Assembly (NCBI GenBank): GCA_964652025.1
Contig: CAZYZX010000005.1
Coordinates: 1 to 64,000 of the forward strand
Length of the DNA stretch: 64,000 nucleotides
Origin: JAEXOD01 sp964652025
GTDB taxonomy: Bacteria; Bacteroidota; Ignavibacteria; Ignavibacteriales; Melioribacteraceae
Direction of reading: 5' to 3'
Shown: positions 36,027-45,191 of the stretch, one piece after another
Layout: every line of letters begins with the position of its first letter
Position numbering within the stretch: position 1 is the first letter of the stretch
Notes under the pieces: model-generated
What the model was told of the DNA's origin: nothing
The model's input: the letters and a program-made list of their open reading frames with translations, nothing else
Database searches by the model: none
Made by a program: the position numbers and the translations under genes

Positions 36027-36704
36027 ATGCAGTTTGTTCAAAAATTTATTATAATATTAGGACTAAGCACCCTGTTAATTAATTTAACAGGGTGTTCGTC
36101 CGGTTCTTTTACACCAAGGTATGGTGATAAGAAAAAAAATATTAAAGAAATTGCCAATAAAGATAAAAAAGACACTTTATTTGTTAGCCAAGAGATATCA
36201 GACTCGCTGTTAGATATTGACGATAATGAAGAAAATTACGTAGGTACTAATCTTAGCAGAGATTCTATTTTAGCATTTTTAAACAAGCAAACCGCCAGCC
36301 CAGAAATAACCGAAAGAGACCGAATTATTTTTGAAGTAATAAAATACTTAGATACACCATATAGATATGGTGGAACAACAGAAAAAGGGTTGGATTGCAG
36401 CGCATTTACAGGGGCAGTTTATAAAAATTCACTTCAAATAAATTTACCGCGTTCATCTGCAGACCAATATGGAGTTGGAGAAAAAGTAAGAGATCAAGAC
36501 GATTTGCAATTTGGAGATTTGGTTTTTTTTAAAACGCGAAGACGAGCAAGAGTAAGCCACGTTGGTATATACTTAGGGGAAAGGCTATTTGCTCATGCAA
36601 GTACATCTAAAGGTGTAATAGTGTCATCTTTAGATGAAACATATTATAAAAAGCGTTATGTAGGGGCAAGGAGATTAATAAAAGATACATACTACATAAA
36701 ATAA
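36027..36704 (+). CDS. NlpC/P60 family lipoprotein, cell-wall endopeptidase
   Basis: The 225-residue protein has a lipoprotein signal with lipobox LTGC (Cys23), a charged linker, and a C-terminal NlpC/P60 domain from about 105. The catalytic Cys124 is in GLDCSAFTG, one His is in RVSHVGIYLG, and another polar residue is in the FAHAST segment. The family hydrolyses peptidoglycan stem peptides. It lies six bases after rpoD. A perfect inverted repeat lies within the signal-peptide codons. Confidence 0.9.
   Translation: MQFVQKFIIILGLSTLLINLTGCSSGSFTPRYGDKKKNIKEIANKDKKDTLFVSQEISDSLLDIDDNEENYVGTNLSRDSILAFLNKQTASPEITERDRIIFEVIKYLDTPYRYGGTTEKGLDCSAFTGAVYKNSLQINLPRSSADQYGVGEKVRDQDDLQFGDLVFFKTRRRARVSHVGIYLGERLFAHASTSKGVIVSSLDETYYKKRYVGARRLIKDTYYIK
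36066..36096 (+). repeat. perfect inverted repeat in the lipoprotein signal sequence
   Basis: The arms caccctgttaa and ttaacagggtg are exact reverse complements, separated by five bases, and can be extended by an A-T and a G-T pair. The repeat starts 45 bases after the rpoD stop, inside codons 14-24 of the NlpC gene. No T-run follows. It may form an RNA hairpin that ends or protects the rpoD transcript, or be an operator; neither is shown. Confidence 0.6.
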
Positions 36705-36734
36705 CACCTCGAAAAAAAACAGTTTTATTAGATA

Positions 36735-36764
36735 TTACCATTTTTAAACAAATTTAGTTATATT
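36735..36764 (+). promoter_or_regulatory. possible promoter of fumC
   Basis: TATATT (36759-36764) lies 40 bases before the fumC ATG, with a weak -35 candidate TTACCA 18 bases upstream. The region is AT-rich, so chance matches are common; the case rests on the intergenic position and the 99-base gap. Confidence 0.35.
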
Positions 36765-36803
36765 AAAAAAGTAAATTTTTATTAACTAATCAAAGGTTTA
36801 AAA

Positions 36804-38192
36804 ATGGAATATAGAATAGAAACAGACACAATGGGCGAAATACAAGTTCCAGCAAACATGTATTATGGAGCCCAAACAGCACGCAGCATGATGAATTTTA
36901 AGATAGGAGGAGAAAGATTTCCGCGAGAATTAATAAGGGCATTAGGAATTTTAAAGAAAGCAGCAGCTTTAACAAATAATGAATTAGGTTTATTAAGTGA
37001 TGAAAAGACTAAATATATTGTAGCAGCTGCAGATGAAGTAATTTCTGGAAAGTTAGATGAACATTTTCCATTAGTAGTTTGGCAAACTGGAAGTGGAACG
37101 CAAACAAATATGAATGCAAACGAGGTGATTAGCAACAGAGCAATTGAAATGATGGGTGGAGTAATGGGAAGCAAGAAACCTATACACCCAAACGATGATG
37201 TAAATAAAGCTCAATCTTCTAACGATACATTCCCCACAGCGATGCATATAGCTGCCGTTGAACAAATTCATAATCGTTTATTACCAGCAATGGAAGCTTT
37301 AAGAGACTCGTTACAAAAGAAAGCAGAAGAATTTAAAGATATTATAAAAATTGGACGTACACATTTAATGGATGCAGTTCCGTTAACATTAGGACAAGAG
37401 TTTAGTGGATATGTACAGATGCTAAGCAATGGAATTGATAGATTAAATGGTTGTTTACCAAGATTGTATGAATTAGCACTTGGTGGAACAGCAGTTGGAA
37501 CAGGGTTAAATACACATCCTAAATTTGCAGAGCTTTCCGCAAAACAAATAGCAGAATTAACTGGTAAACCATTTGTAACAGCTCCAAATAAATTTGAAGC
37601 ATTAGCAACACACGATGCTTTAGTAGAGGCAAGCGGAGTGCTTAAAACAATAGCAGCATCTTTAATGAAAATTGCAAATGATATAAGATGGCTTGGTAGC
37701 GGACCAAGATGTGGTATTGGGGAATTAATACTACCAGCAAATGAACCTGGAAGCTCGATAATGCCGGGTAAGGTAAATCCAACACAATCTGAAGCAATGA
37801 CAATGGTATGCGCACAAGTTATGGGAAATGATGTTGCGGTTAATATAGGTGGTGCAAGTGGTAATTTTGAATTGAACGTATTTAAACCAGTAATTATTTA
37901 TAATGTTTTGCAATCTATTAAATTATTAGCAGATGCTTGTGAAAGCTTTAAGGAACATGCTGTAGATGGCTTAGTTGCAAATATACCAGCAATTGAAAAT
38001 CATCTAAAGAATTCATTAATGCTTGTAACAGCATTAAATCCAATAATAGGATATGATAATGCTGCAAAAGTAGCTAAAAAAGCCTATAATGAGAACAAAA
38101 CTTTAGAAGAAGCTGCAGTTGAATTAGGTTTGTTAACTTCTGAAAAATTTAGAGAAGTTGTTAGACCAGAAACTATGATTGGACCAAAATAA
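36804..38192 (+). CDS. fumC: class II fumarate hydratase
   Basis: The 462-residue protein has TGSGTQTNMNANEVISNRA, the IGRTHLMDAVPLTLGQEF segment and the signature GSSIMPGKVNPTQSEA. The NPTQ ending favours fumarase over aspartase. It converts fumarate and malate in the TCA cycle, in either direction, and needs no iron-sulphur cluster. It appears to be transcribed from its own promoter. Confidence 0.95.
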   Translation: MEYRIETDTMGEIQVPANMYYGAQTARSMMNFKIGGERFPRELIRALGILKKAAALTNNELGLLSDEKTKYIVAAADEVISGKLDEHFPLVVWQTGSGTQTNMNANEVISNRAIEMMGGVMGSKKPIHPNDDVNKAQSSNDTFPTAMHIAAVEQIHNRLLPAMEALRDSLQKKAEEFKDIIKIGRTHLMDAVPLTLGQEFSGYVQMLSNGIDRLNGCLPRLYELALGGTAVGTGLNTHPKFAELSAKQIAELTGKPFVTAPNKFEALATHDALVEASGVLKTIAASLMKIANDIRWLGSGPRCGIGELILPANEPGSSIMPGKVNPTQSEAMTMVCAQVMGNDVAVNIGGASGNFELNVFKPVIIYNVLQSIKLLADACESFKEHAVDGLVANIPAIENHLKNSLMLVTALNPIIGYDNAAKVAKKAYNENKTLEEAAVELGLLTSEKFREVVRPETMIGPK

Positions 38193-38236
38193 ACTATATT
38201 AATTAAGTATCTGTTAATAATAAAAATGGAGTTATT

Positions 38237-38473
38237 ATGGAAAAAGGTAATGTTTGTGATACTAAACCATTAGTAAAAGAAGAAGCAGCGGGAACATACT
38301 ATTGGTGTGCTTGCGGCAAATCTAGCTCGCAACCTTTTTGTGATGGAAGCCATAAAGGAACGGGATTTACTCCTAAAAAAGTTAATTTAGAAGAAGAAAA
38401 AACTATCGCATGGTGTATGTGCAAACAATCTAATAACCCTCCATTTTGTGATGGAAGTCATAAAAAACTGTAA
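38237..38473 (+). CDS. double-CDGSH iron-sulphur protein
   Basis: The 78-residue protein has two complete CDGSH motifs: CACGKSSSQPFCDGSH and CMCKQSNNPPFCDGSH. Each can bind a 2Fe-2S cluster through three Cys and one His. There is no transmembrane segment. Functions in this family are mainly redox or cluster transfer; the specific role is unknown. It lies 45 bases after fumC and is followed by a strong terminator, so fumC and this gene may be a unit. Confidence 0.9.
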   Translation: MEKGNVCDTKPLVKEEAAGTYYWCACGKSSSQPFCDGSHKGTGFTPKKVNLEEEKTIAWCMCKQSNNPPFCDGSHKKL

Positions 38474-38478
38474 TAAAT

Positions 38479-38511
38479 AAATGTTCCTCGTAAGAGGAAC
38501 ATTTGCTTTTT
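38479..38511 (+). terminator. intrinsic terminator after the CDGSH gene
   Basis: The arms aaatgttcctc and gaggaacattt are exact reverse complements around a gtaa loop, followed by a g, c and five T residues. It begins six bases after the stop codon and ends 26 bases before the next ATG. Confidence 0.88.
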
Positions 38512-38536
38512 AAGAACATAAAATTAGGTATAAATA

Positions 38537-39736
38537 ATGAAAACAAGTGTAAAGATATTGATTGTTTTGTTTTTGTTTTATATAAATATATTTGCAGGTA
38601 AAGATAGTTATTTAATTTTGGTTTCTTTTGATGGATTTAGATGGGATTATTTAAATAGAGGGATTACACCAAATTTAGATAAAATTGCAGATAGTGGAGT
38701 TAGAGCACTCTCTTTAAGACCAAGTTTTCCTTCAAAAACATTCCCCAATCATATAAGTATTGCAACAGGAATGTATCCAGAAAATCATGGGATTTTTTCA
38801 AATGATATTCAAAATCCATTTACTAATGAAAAATATAATATGCAAACTGTAGATAGTAAATGGTATAATGGGGAATTTATTTGGGAAACACTTGAACGTA
38901 ATGCGATAAAAACTGCTAGTTATTTTTGGCCAGGTAGTGAAATAGACTTAAAGTATAGAAGACCATCAATATTTAAAAAATATGAACATAAGTTTCCTTA
39001 TGTTAATAGAATTGACTCCTTGATAAGTTGGCTTAGTTTACCTGAAGATAAGCGACCACATTTTTTAACAATATATTTTGATGCTACAGATACATATGGA
39101 CATAAATTTGGACCAGACAGCAAAGAGACAAACAAAGCAATAATTTTGCTAGATAGTTTAGCTGGGTATTTAATTAAAAGATTAAATGATATTGGAATGA
39201 AAGACAAAGTAAATGTAATTTTTGTTTCTGACCATGGAATGACAGAAATTAGTACCGATAAGTTTATAAATATAGAAAAGATGTTAAATGGTTTTGATGT
39301 AGAACTGCAAAATGATGGTCCAGTAATGATGATAAATACAAAACCAGAAAACAGAGAAAAAGTGTATGAATTACTAAAAAAACAAGAACACTTTTCGGTT
39401 TATAAAAAGGAAGAAATGCCGAGCTATTATTATTTTAATAGACACCCATTTATAGGGGATTTAATTTTAGTAGCAGATTTAGGTTATTCCTTGTTAGATA
39501 ACAAAAGTATAAAAAAAGCTGAAGAATATGGCGGAAAGGGGAACCACGGATTTGAGAAAGATGCATTAGATATGCATGGAATATTTTTAGCAGAAGGTCC
39601 AGCTTTTAGAAAAGGTTTTAGGACGGGGACACTTTGGAATATAGATATATATCCACTAATATGCAAAGTGTTTAATGTAACACCTAGAAGTAATATTGAT
39701 GGAAAGGCGGAAAGAATAGAATTTATATTAAAATAA
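38537..39736 (+). CDS. secreted type I phosphodiesterase/nucleotide pyrophosphatase
   Basis: The 399-residue protein has a signal peptide (residues 1-20) and the ectonucleotide pyrophosphatase/phosphodiesterase fold. It shows the metal Asp in SFDGFRWDY (Asp32), nucleophile Thr68 in FPSKTFPNH, and further ligands in DATDTYGHKFGP, SDHGMTEI and GGKGNHGFEK. The family hydrolyses nucleotides or phosphodiesters in the periplasm or outside the cell. Substrate cannot be told from sequence. It heads a transcript with the two M16 genes. Confidence 0.88.
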   Translation: MKTSVKILIVLFLFYINIFAGKDSYLILVSFDGFRWDYLNRGITPNLDKIADSGVRALSLRPSFPSKTFPNHISIATGMYPENHGIFSNDIQNPFTNEKYNMQTVDSKWYNGEFIWETLERNAIKTASYFWPGSEIDLKYRRPSIFKKYEHKFPYVNRIDSLISWLSLPEDKRPHFLTIYFDATDTYGHKFGPDSKETNKAIILLDSLAGYLIKRLNDIGMKDKVNVIFVSDHGMTEISTDKFINIEKMLNGFDVELQNDGPVMMINTKPENREKVYELLKKQEHFSVYKKEEMPSYYYFNRHPFIGDLILVADLGYSLLDNKSIKKAEEYGGKGNHGFEKDALDMHGIFLAEGPAFRKGFRTGTLWNIDIYPLICKVFNVTPRSNIDGKAERIEFILK

Positions 39737-39747
39737 AAAGGAGGATT

Positions 39748-41022
39748 ATGATAGAGCTTAATAATATTATTAAGTATAAGCTAAATAATGGCTTAAAAGT
39801 AATACTTTATAGTGATAAAAGTATACCAGAAGTAGCTGTTAATTTATGGTACGATGTAGGTTCTGCAAATGAGGAAGAGGGAAAAACAGGACTAGCGCAT
39901 TTATGTGAACATTTAATGTTTCAAGGGTCACTAAATGTACCAAAAGAGGCGCACTTTAAATATATAGAAGAAGCAGGTGGCAGATTAAATGGTTCAACAT
40001 CGCAAGATAGAACGAACTACTATGAAAGCTTACCAGCAAATAATTTAGAGTTAGCACTTTGGTTAGAAAGTGACCGTATGGGGTTTTTATTGCCTGCATT
40101 AGATGAGGAAAAGTTTAATAATCAATTAAGTGTGGTTATTAATGAAAGAAAACAAAGGTACGATAACACGCCTTACGGAAGAACTATGGAAATAATTTTT
40201 TCTAATATGTTTCCTAAAGGGCATCCGTATAATAGTCCAGTTATTGGTTGGCAAGAAGACTTAGAAAAATTAACATTAGATGTTGCAAAAGATTTTATTT
40301 CTAAATATTACTCGCCAAGTAATGCAAGTTTAGTAATTGCGGGTAATTTTGAAGTAGAGGAAGCCAAAGAATTAGTGGAACTATACTTTGGTGAATTTAA
40401 GACAACTGAAAATATACCACAAATTAATGTTTCAGAAAGCAAGTTAAGTGAGAATAAAAGTTTTAATTATTATGATGAAATTAATTTACCAGTGGTTTAT
40501 TATGTTTGGCATACTGATAAAGAGTTTACAGACGAGTCTTTTGCCTTAAATATAGCAGCAGATATCTTAAGTTCATCCAAAACCAAACACTTATATAAAA
40601 AATTAATTTACGATAAAAAAATATCAGTCTATTCTGCAGCTGTTCCTTTAAGTTTGAATAAAAGTGGACTATTTTTAATTGGTGCTTATGCACACGATAT
40701 GAATGTTTTTGATGATGTGAAAAGCAAAATTTGGGAAGTTATTAACGATGTTATAAAAAATAAATTTGAAGACTCTGAAATTAGACGATATTTAAACAAA
40801 TATAAAAGTGCCCAAATATTTAGTTACCAAAAAATTGAATTATTAGCAAATAGAATGAATTTTTATGAAAAAGTATTAGGTACGCCAAATGGATTTGCCT
40901 ATGAAGAACAAAAAATAAAGGAGTTTGATGCTGATAAAGTAACCGATTATTTTGTTAAATGCATAGAAAAACCATATTTTGAACTAAATATATTGCCAAA
41001 GGGGGTTAAAAATGATAATTAA
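39748..41022 (+). CDS. M16 family zinc metallopeptidase (active subunit)
   Basis: The 424-residue protein carries the inverted zinc motif HLCEH (His51, Glu54, His55), with downstream Glu in LSVVINERKQRYDNTP. The C-terminal half is the second M16 domain. There is no signal peptide. Its stop overlaps the start of the next gene by 11 bases, and the pair resembles active/inactive M16 heterodimers such as processing peptidases and sphingomonad-type peptidases. Confidence 0.93.
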   Translation: MIELNNIIKYKLNNGLKVILYSDKSIPEVAVNLWYDVGSANEEEGKTGLAHLCEHLMFQGSLNVPKEAHFKYIEEAGGRLNGSTSQDRTNYYESLPANNLELALWLESDRMGFLLPALDEEKFNNQLSVVINERKQRYDNTPYGRTMEIIFSNMFPKGHPYNSPVIGWQEDLEKLTLDVAKDFISKYYSPSNASLVIAGNFEVEEAKELVELYFGEFKTTENIPQINVSESKLSENKSFNYYDEINLPVVYYVWHTDKEFTDESFALNIAADILSSSKTKHLYKKLIYDKKISVYSAAVPLSLNKSGLFLIGAYAHDMNVFDDVKSKIWEVINDVIKNKFEDSEIRRYLNKYKSAQIFSYQKIELLANRMNFYEKVLGTPNGFAYEEQKIKEFDADKVTDYFVKCIEKPYFELNILPKGVKNDN

Positions 41023-42370
41023 CCGTTCTCAAAAACCAAAGCCAAAGCAAAAAATAGATTTTATAATTCCTAAAATTAGTTATGGTAGTGTGGATAATAT
41101 TGAATATTATCATGTAGAAAAAAATAGGTTCCCTATAGTAAACATGATAATAATGCAGAACTTTGGGTTTAGATTAGATACAGAAGGAAAGCGGGGGCTA
41201 ACCTTTTTGGCTTTTAAAATGTTATCTAAGGGTTCAGGTAAATATAACTCTTTAGAATTTAACGAAAGATTACAATTTTTAGGAGCCTCTTATGAACAAA
41301 TGTTCAATGAAAATGATAGCGTAATTGTTGCACAAAGTATTACAGAAAATTTTGATGAAACTTTTGAATTATTCGCAGACTCATTATTTAGTCCTCATTT
41401 AGAGGAGTATGATTTTGAAACAGAGAAGAAAAATTTAATTTCTTCATTAGAGTATGCCAAAAAAGATCCGGAAAGTTTATTTATGACAGCTGTAAATAGA
41501 GTATTCGGAAAAGGTACATCAATTGAATATAATTTTAATGGATTTATTGAGGATGTAGAAACTATAACTATAGATGATATTAGAAATTATTATAATAATA
41601 TAATTAATAAAAGTAAGATAACTTTATTTTTTACAGGTGATATTTCAAAAAGTAAGATAGAAGCTTTAATTACTAAATACTTACTAAAAAGAAATGATAC
41701 TTTAATTACACCAGAATCAATTTATAATAATACTCCTTTTGCTAAAAAGTTGTATTATATGAATTTTGAAGGAAAACCCCAAACAATATTAGGTATGTCA
41801 ATAAAAATTCCTCACTTTAAAACTTTAGATAGATTTAGCTTGAATATTGCAGTAAATATATTAGGAGGAAATTTTACAAGCAGGTTAAACTCTAAATTAA
41901 GAGAGGAGAAAGGCTTTACATATGGAATATCTGCATCAAAAGAGTATCATTATGATGCTGGGTTTATGAATATTTTTACATCTGTAGATACACAAAAAAC
42001 TGTGGAAGCAATTAAAGAGATTTATAATGAAGTTGCAAAGATGAATGAAGATATTTTAGAAGAAGAAGTAGCCTTTGTTAAAAGCAATTTAATAAATCAT
42101 TTCCCATTAAGGTTTACTACTTTAAGAAGTATAAATGTGGGTTTGGCTTCTTTAATACGCGAAGGGATGCCAATAGACACTTGGGATAATTATACAGATG
42201 AAATTGCAAAAAGGAATTTGGAAGATGTAATAGCTTTAGTTAAAAAATATTTTGACGTTAATAAAATGGCTACTGTATTAGTTGGTGATAAAAACCAAAT
42301 AGAATTAGATAAATTAGATATTTTTGAAGGTATACAAGAACTAGATTACAACGGTAATGAGATAAATTAA
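41012..42370 (+). CDS. M16 family protein, inactive partner subunit
   Basis: The 452-residue protein has the M16 fold, but the zinc motif position reads GLTFLAFKMLSKGS, with no HxxEH. The substrate-binding C-terminal signature is present (KLREEKGFTYGISASKEYHY). By family knowledge, such proteins pair with an active M16 subunit and shape the substrate chamber. It overlaps the preceding gene by 11 bases and ends in a convergent overlap with the minus-strand gene. Confidence 0.9.
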   Translation: MIINRSQKPKPKQKIDFIIPKISYGSVDNIEYYHVEKNRFPIVNMIIMQNFGFRLDTEGKRGLTFLAFKMLSKGSGKYNSLEFNERLQFLGASYEQMFNENDSVIVAQSITENFDETFELFADSLFSPHLEEYDFETEKKNLISSLEYAKKDPESLFMTAVNRVFGKGTSIEYNFNGFIEDVETITIDDIRNYYNNIINKSKITLFFTGDISKSKIEALITKYLLKRNDTLITPESIYNNTPFAKKLYYMNFEGKPQTILGMSIKIPHFKTLDRFSLNIAVNILGGNFTSRLNSKLREEKGFTYGISASKEYHYDAGFMNIFTSVDTQKTVEAIKEIYNEVAKMNEDILEEEVAFVKSNLINHFPLRFTTLRSINVGLASLIREGMPIDTWDNYTDEIAKRNLEDVIALVKKYFDVNKMATVLVGDKNQIELDKLDIFEGIQELDYNGNEIN

Positions 42371-43368
42371 TCTATTTCATAAAGAGTTGAAGGGGGAATA
42401 ATATTATTCCCTCTTTTTTTTAGCCTTAATAACTCGTCTTTAATTTCTAAAAATTGTTCAGTAGTAAAATAAAAGAATTTCTTTTTAGCTTCGTCTTTTT
42501 CAGCATAAAATTTAAATAAAGATGCTAATTCTGCTTTATCTCTATCACCTAAATTAATTAAATCGGAAATTTTTTTAGTAATATAACCTTCAGAAATATT
42601 ATTAGTAACAAATTTAAATTTATTGGATTTAAAGAAATCGGAATTATCATTAATAACAATAAAATTAGTTTTAGGAAAGTCTGAAAAAACATTAGAAATC
42701 GAAGAAATAATTTTTTCTGGGTGTTGATCTTCATTCATTAGGTATAGTGGGTCGTCTATATCATCATCAATTTTTATTGCATAAAACTTACCATGCTTAA
42801 TAATATTGGTTGCAAGAGCAACGTTTTTTGAAGAAGGTAAGAGAGTAAAACATATATCGGCAGGTACATTTAGTAAAGTTTGAATTTCATCGTTATTTAA
42901 ATTATCTAATCCATCAATAATTACGGAAAATTTATTTTTAGTTCTAATAAAATTTTTATTATACTTAAATTTAGCAGTAAAAAGTAACTTGCTGGCTAAT
43001 TCAAACGAGGTTTCAGTATCTTTATTAATTTTAAGTTCCTTACTTTTTATAATAATACCGTCGTAATATAATTGTTCATTAAGAGATGATAGTAATTCTA
43101 CCATTTTTAAATCAAATGGGGTTTCAATTTCGTAGCTAGATATTAAAGTATCTAAATCTTTAACTTTTACTTTTTTTTCTTTTATATGAGTGTTATCGAT
43201 GCCAAAATCAGAAAGGGTTCTAAAAAATATTCTATTAATTTCGTTGGGATAAAATTGTTTAATAGTTACTTTTTTTTCCGTAAAAAAAGATCTTACAATA
43301 ATTTCAACAAAAACTAAAACAAAAGTTATATAAATTAAAATTCTAATAATAGATTTCTTATTATTCAT
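42367..43368 (-). CDS. divergent polysaccharide deacetylase-like membrane protein
   Basis: The 333-residue protein has one N-terminal membrane helix (about residues 8-27), a middle domain of unknown type, and a region (FSVIIDGLDNLNNDEIQTLL, then ICFTLLPSSKNVALATNIIK) resembling the divergent polysaccharide deacetylase family (DUF610/YibQ). The usual metal-site His positions are not evident, so activity is doubtful. The ATG at 43368 is chosen over an upstream TTG. It is last of the minus-strand run headed by the GH13 gene. Confidence 0.55.
   Translation of the reverse strand: MNNKKSIIRILIYITFVLVFVEIIVRSFFTEKKVTIKQFYPNEINRIFFRTLSDFGIDNTHIKEKKVKVKDLDTLISSYEIETPFDLKMVELLSSLNEQLYYDGIIIKSKELKINKDTETSFELASKLLFTAKFKYNKNFIRTKNKFSVIIDGLDNLNNDEIQTLLNVPADICFTLLPSSKNVALATNIIKHGKFYAIKIDDDIDDPLYLMNEDQHPEKIISSISNVFSDFPKTNFIVINDNSDFFKSNKFKFVTNNISEGYITKKISDLINLGDRDKAELASLFKFYAEKDEAKKKFFYFTTEQFLEIKDELLRLKKRGNNIIPPSTLYEID
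42394..42421 (+). terminator. terminator for the M16 operon, inside the opposing gene
   Basis: The palindrome gggaataatattattccc is followed by tc and a run of eight or nine T residues. It lies 24 bases after the M16 stop codon. On the other strand it is coding sequence for the last residues of the deacetylase-like gene. It should work for plus-strand transcription. Confidence 0.72.
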
Positions 43369-43379
43369 AATAAACAATA

Positions 43380-44159
43380 CTAACAGTCTTTAAAATTAGG
43401 TTTCCTCTTTTCTAAAAAAGCTAAAGTACCTTCGTCAAAATCGTTAGAATTAACAGCTTTAGAAAACTGAGTAGCTTCTGTATCATAGGAAATAGATAAG
43501 TTATATTGGTCAAAAGAAAAGATTGAACGCAATGCAGAGCTTATTGCAATTGAGCTTTTAGAGTTAATTATTTCAGTAAATTTAAGGGATTCTTCAATTA
43601 ATTTATCTAAAGAGAATACTTTATTAATTAAGTTTAAGTTTAATGCTTGTTGTGCATCTAAATAATTTCCAGTTAAAATTAGTTCTGCTGCTAAATTTTT
43701 ATTTAATAAAGAAGTTAAACGAACAGTTCCACCATAACCAGGTATAACACCCAAATTAATTTCAGGTAAGCCAAATTTAGCATTTTCGGATGCAAATCTA
43801 ATATGGCAAGCCAAAGCTAGTTCAAATCCACCACCCAAAGCATATCCATTTATAGCTGCAATAATTGGTTTAGTAAAGTTTTCTATTTTATTAAAAAGTT
43901 CTTGTCCATATTTAGAAAATTCTTTTGCCTTTTGTTTATCATAATTTCTTAGTTCTGCAATATCTGCGCCCGCAGCAAATGCTTTTATACCGGAACCAGT
44001 AATAATTATAGATTTTATGTTATTATTATTAATTTCATTCAAAAGCGTATCAAGCTCTGAAAGCATCTTTAAATTAAGTGCATTAAGCTTATCGGGTCTG
44101 TTAAGTGTAATTATTAAGGTTTTATTATTAATTTCGGTTAAAATATGCTCAAAGTTCAT
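43380..44159 (-). CDS. enoyl-CoA hydratase/isomerase family protein
   Basis: The 259-residue protein has the crotonase fold, with the oxyanion-hole segment AFAAGADIAELRNYD, AAINGYALGGGFELALACHI, and FGLPEINLGVIPGYGGTVRL. The two catalytic Glu positions of enoyl-CoA hydratases fit the GFELA and PEINLG segments. It probably hydrates 2-enoyl-CoA in fatty-acid oxidation or related pathways; substrate is unknown. GAGG precedes the ATG. Confidence 0.9.
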   Translation of the reverse strand: MNFEHILTEINNKTLIITLNRPDKLNALNLKMLSELDTLLNEINNNNIKSIIITGSGIKAFAAGADIAELRNYDKQKAKEFSKYGQELFNKIENFTKPIIAAINGYALGGGFELALACHIRFASENAKFGLPEINLGVIPGYGGTVRLTSLLNKNLAAELILTGNYLDAQQALNLNLINKVFSLDKLIEESLKFTEIINSKSSIAISSALRSIFSFDQYNLSISYDTEATQFSKAVNSNDFDEGTLAFLEKRKPNFKDC

Positions 44160-44167
44160 AAAAACCT

Positions 44168-44746
44168 CTAAATTGTTGCAAAAATAGGAATTCTTAATGA
44201 TAAATCGAATGAAACATATTGAGCTAAGGGTACGTGATTATATTTAGCCATAATATCAAGTAAAAACATAGAAAAACCAACACCAGCATGAAACCCAAAG
44301 TTAAATTTTCTATCTGTATAACTTGGTTTATTAACACCAGATTTGTAATAATTAAATGTTTGTAAATAATTAGCAGTAACTCCCATTTCTAAAACAGGCA
44401 TAACAAGCACCATATAATCAGAAATTGGTTCTAAATATAATCTTACGCCAGGACTAAAAGAATAAACATTAGTTGAAATACTGCTTAGGCTGCTAATTTT
44501 GTAGTAATCTTGTCTACCCGGGAAGTGTTGATATCCAGCTTTCGCGAAAAGGAAAACGGGTAAAAAGCTAATATCAGTATAAGAAAGTTCAAATTCTAAT
44601 CCCATTCCTAATGTTCTTTTTTCAGAAAACTCTGCAACAGGTAAACGAGGACCTAAGCCCACAGACATAAACAGACCTCTTGCATTGCTTTGTGCAAAAG
44701 TATAAGAACATAAAAGGAAAAATAAAATCAGTATTTTTTTAGTCAT
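44168..44746 (-). CDS. outer-membrane beta-barrel family protein
   Basis: The product of about 192 residues has a signal peptide ending near FAQ, followed by alternating hydrophobic strands and a C-terminal LSLRIPIFATI strand, the look of a small outer-membrane beta-barrel. I recognise no specific family. ATG 44746 is preferred over a TTG three codons upstream. It overlaps the end of the SRPBCC gene by eight bases. Confidence 0.6.
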   Translation of the reverse strand: MTKKILILFFLLCSYTFAQSNARGLFMSVGLGPRLPVAEFSEKRTLGMGLEFELSYTDISFLPVFLFAKAGYQHFPGRQDYYKISSLSSISTNVYSFSPGVRLYLEPISDYMVLVMPVLEMGVTANYLQTFNYYKSGVNKPSYTDRKFNFGFHAGVGFSMFLLDIMAKYNHVPLAQYVSFDLSLRIPIFATI

Positions 44747-45191
44747 TTTTTTCAAATAATTTTTTTGTTTTTTGATGTCGATAATAGAACATTAAATATA
44801 ATGAAAAATAAACAAAAGGTAAACCCAAATAACCAAAAATTCCTAAGGGTGGTTTAAACTCGATATAGTCGGTCATTTTAGTACCACTATCAGTAACGGT
44901 AAAAATATGGCTATGGTGCCAATGTTTAAAGATACCTTTAATTTGTAAATCTTTAATTAAAGTTGGTGTTAAACACTCGCTTATAGAAACTACCCAATCG
45001 TTTTTAATGCCAAATAAGCTAACTTCTAACGAGATAACAGAACCTTTGATTAAAGGAATATCACTAATACTTTTAATTTTAGTTTTAATTATATTAGGTG
45101 AAATAAACTTTAAATTATTTGTATCTCTATGGAATTCAAATAATTTGTAAATATCTGCTTTAATAATAACTGATTTAGAAAACTTTAACAT
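44739..45191 (-). CDS. SRPBCC-family lipid-binding-like protein
   Basis: The 150-residue protein fits the SRPBCC/polyketide cyclase-like fold (COG4276-type): FSKSVIIKADIYKLFEFHRD, PNIIKTKIKSISDIPLIKGS, and GTKMTDYIEFKPPLGIFGYL, with a hydrophobic C-terminal helix at about 120-138. Ligand and function are unknown. Its start overlaps the truA stop by one base (TAATG), so the two are coupled. Confidence 0.7.
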   Translation of the reverse strand: MLKFSKSVIIKADIYKLFEFHRDTNNLKFISPNIIKTKIKSISDIPLIKGSVISLEVSLFGIKNDWVVSISECLTPTLIKDLQIKGIFKHWHHSHIFTVTDSGTKMTDYIEFKPPLGIFGYLGLPFVYFSLYLMFYYRHQKTKKLFEKND

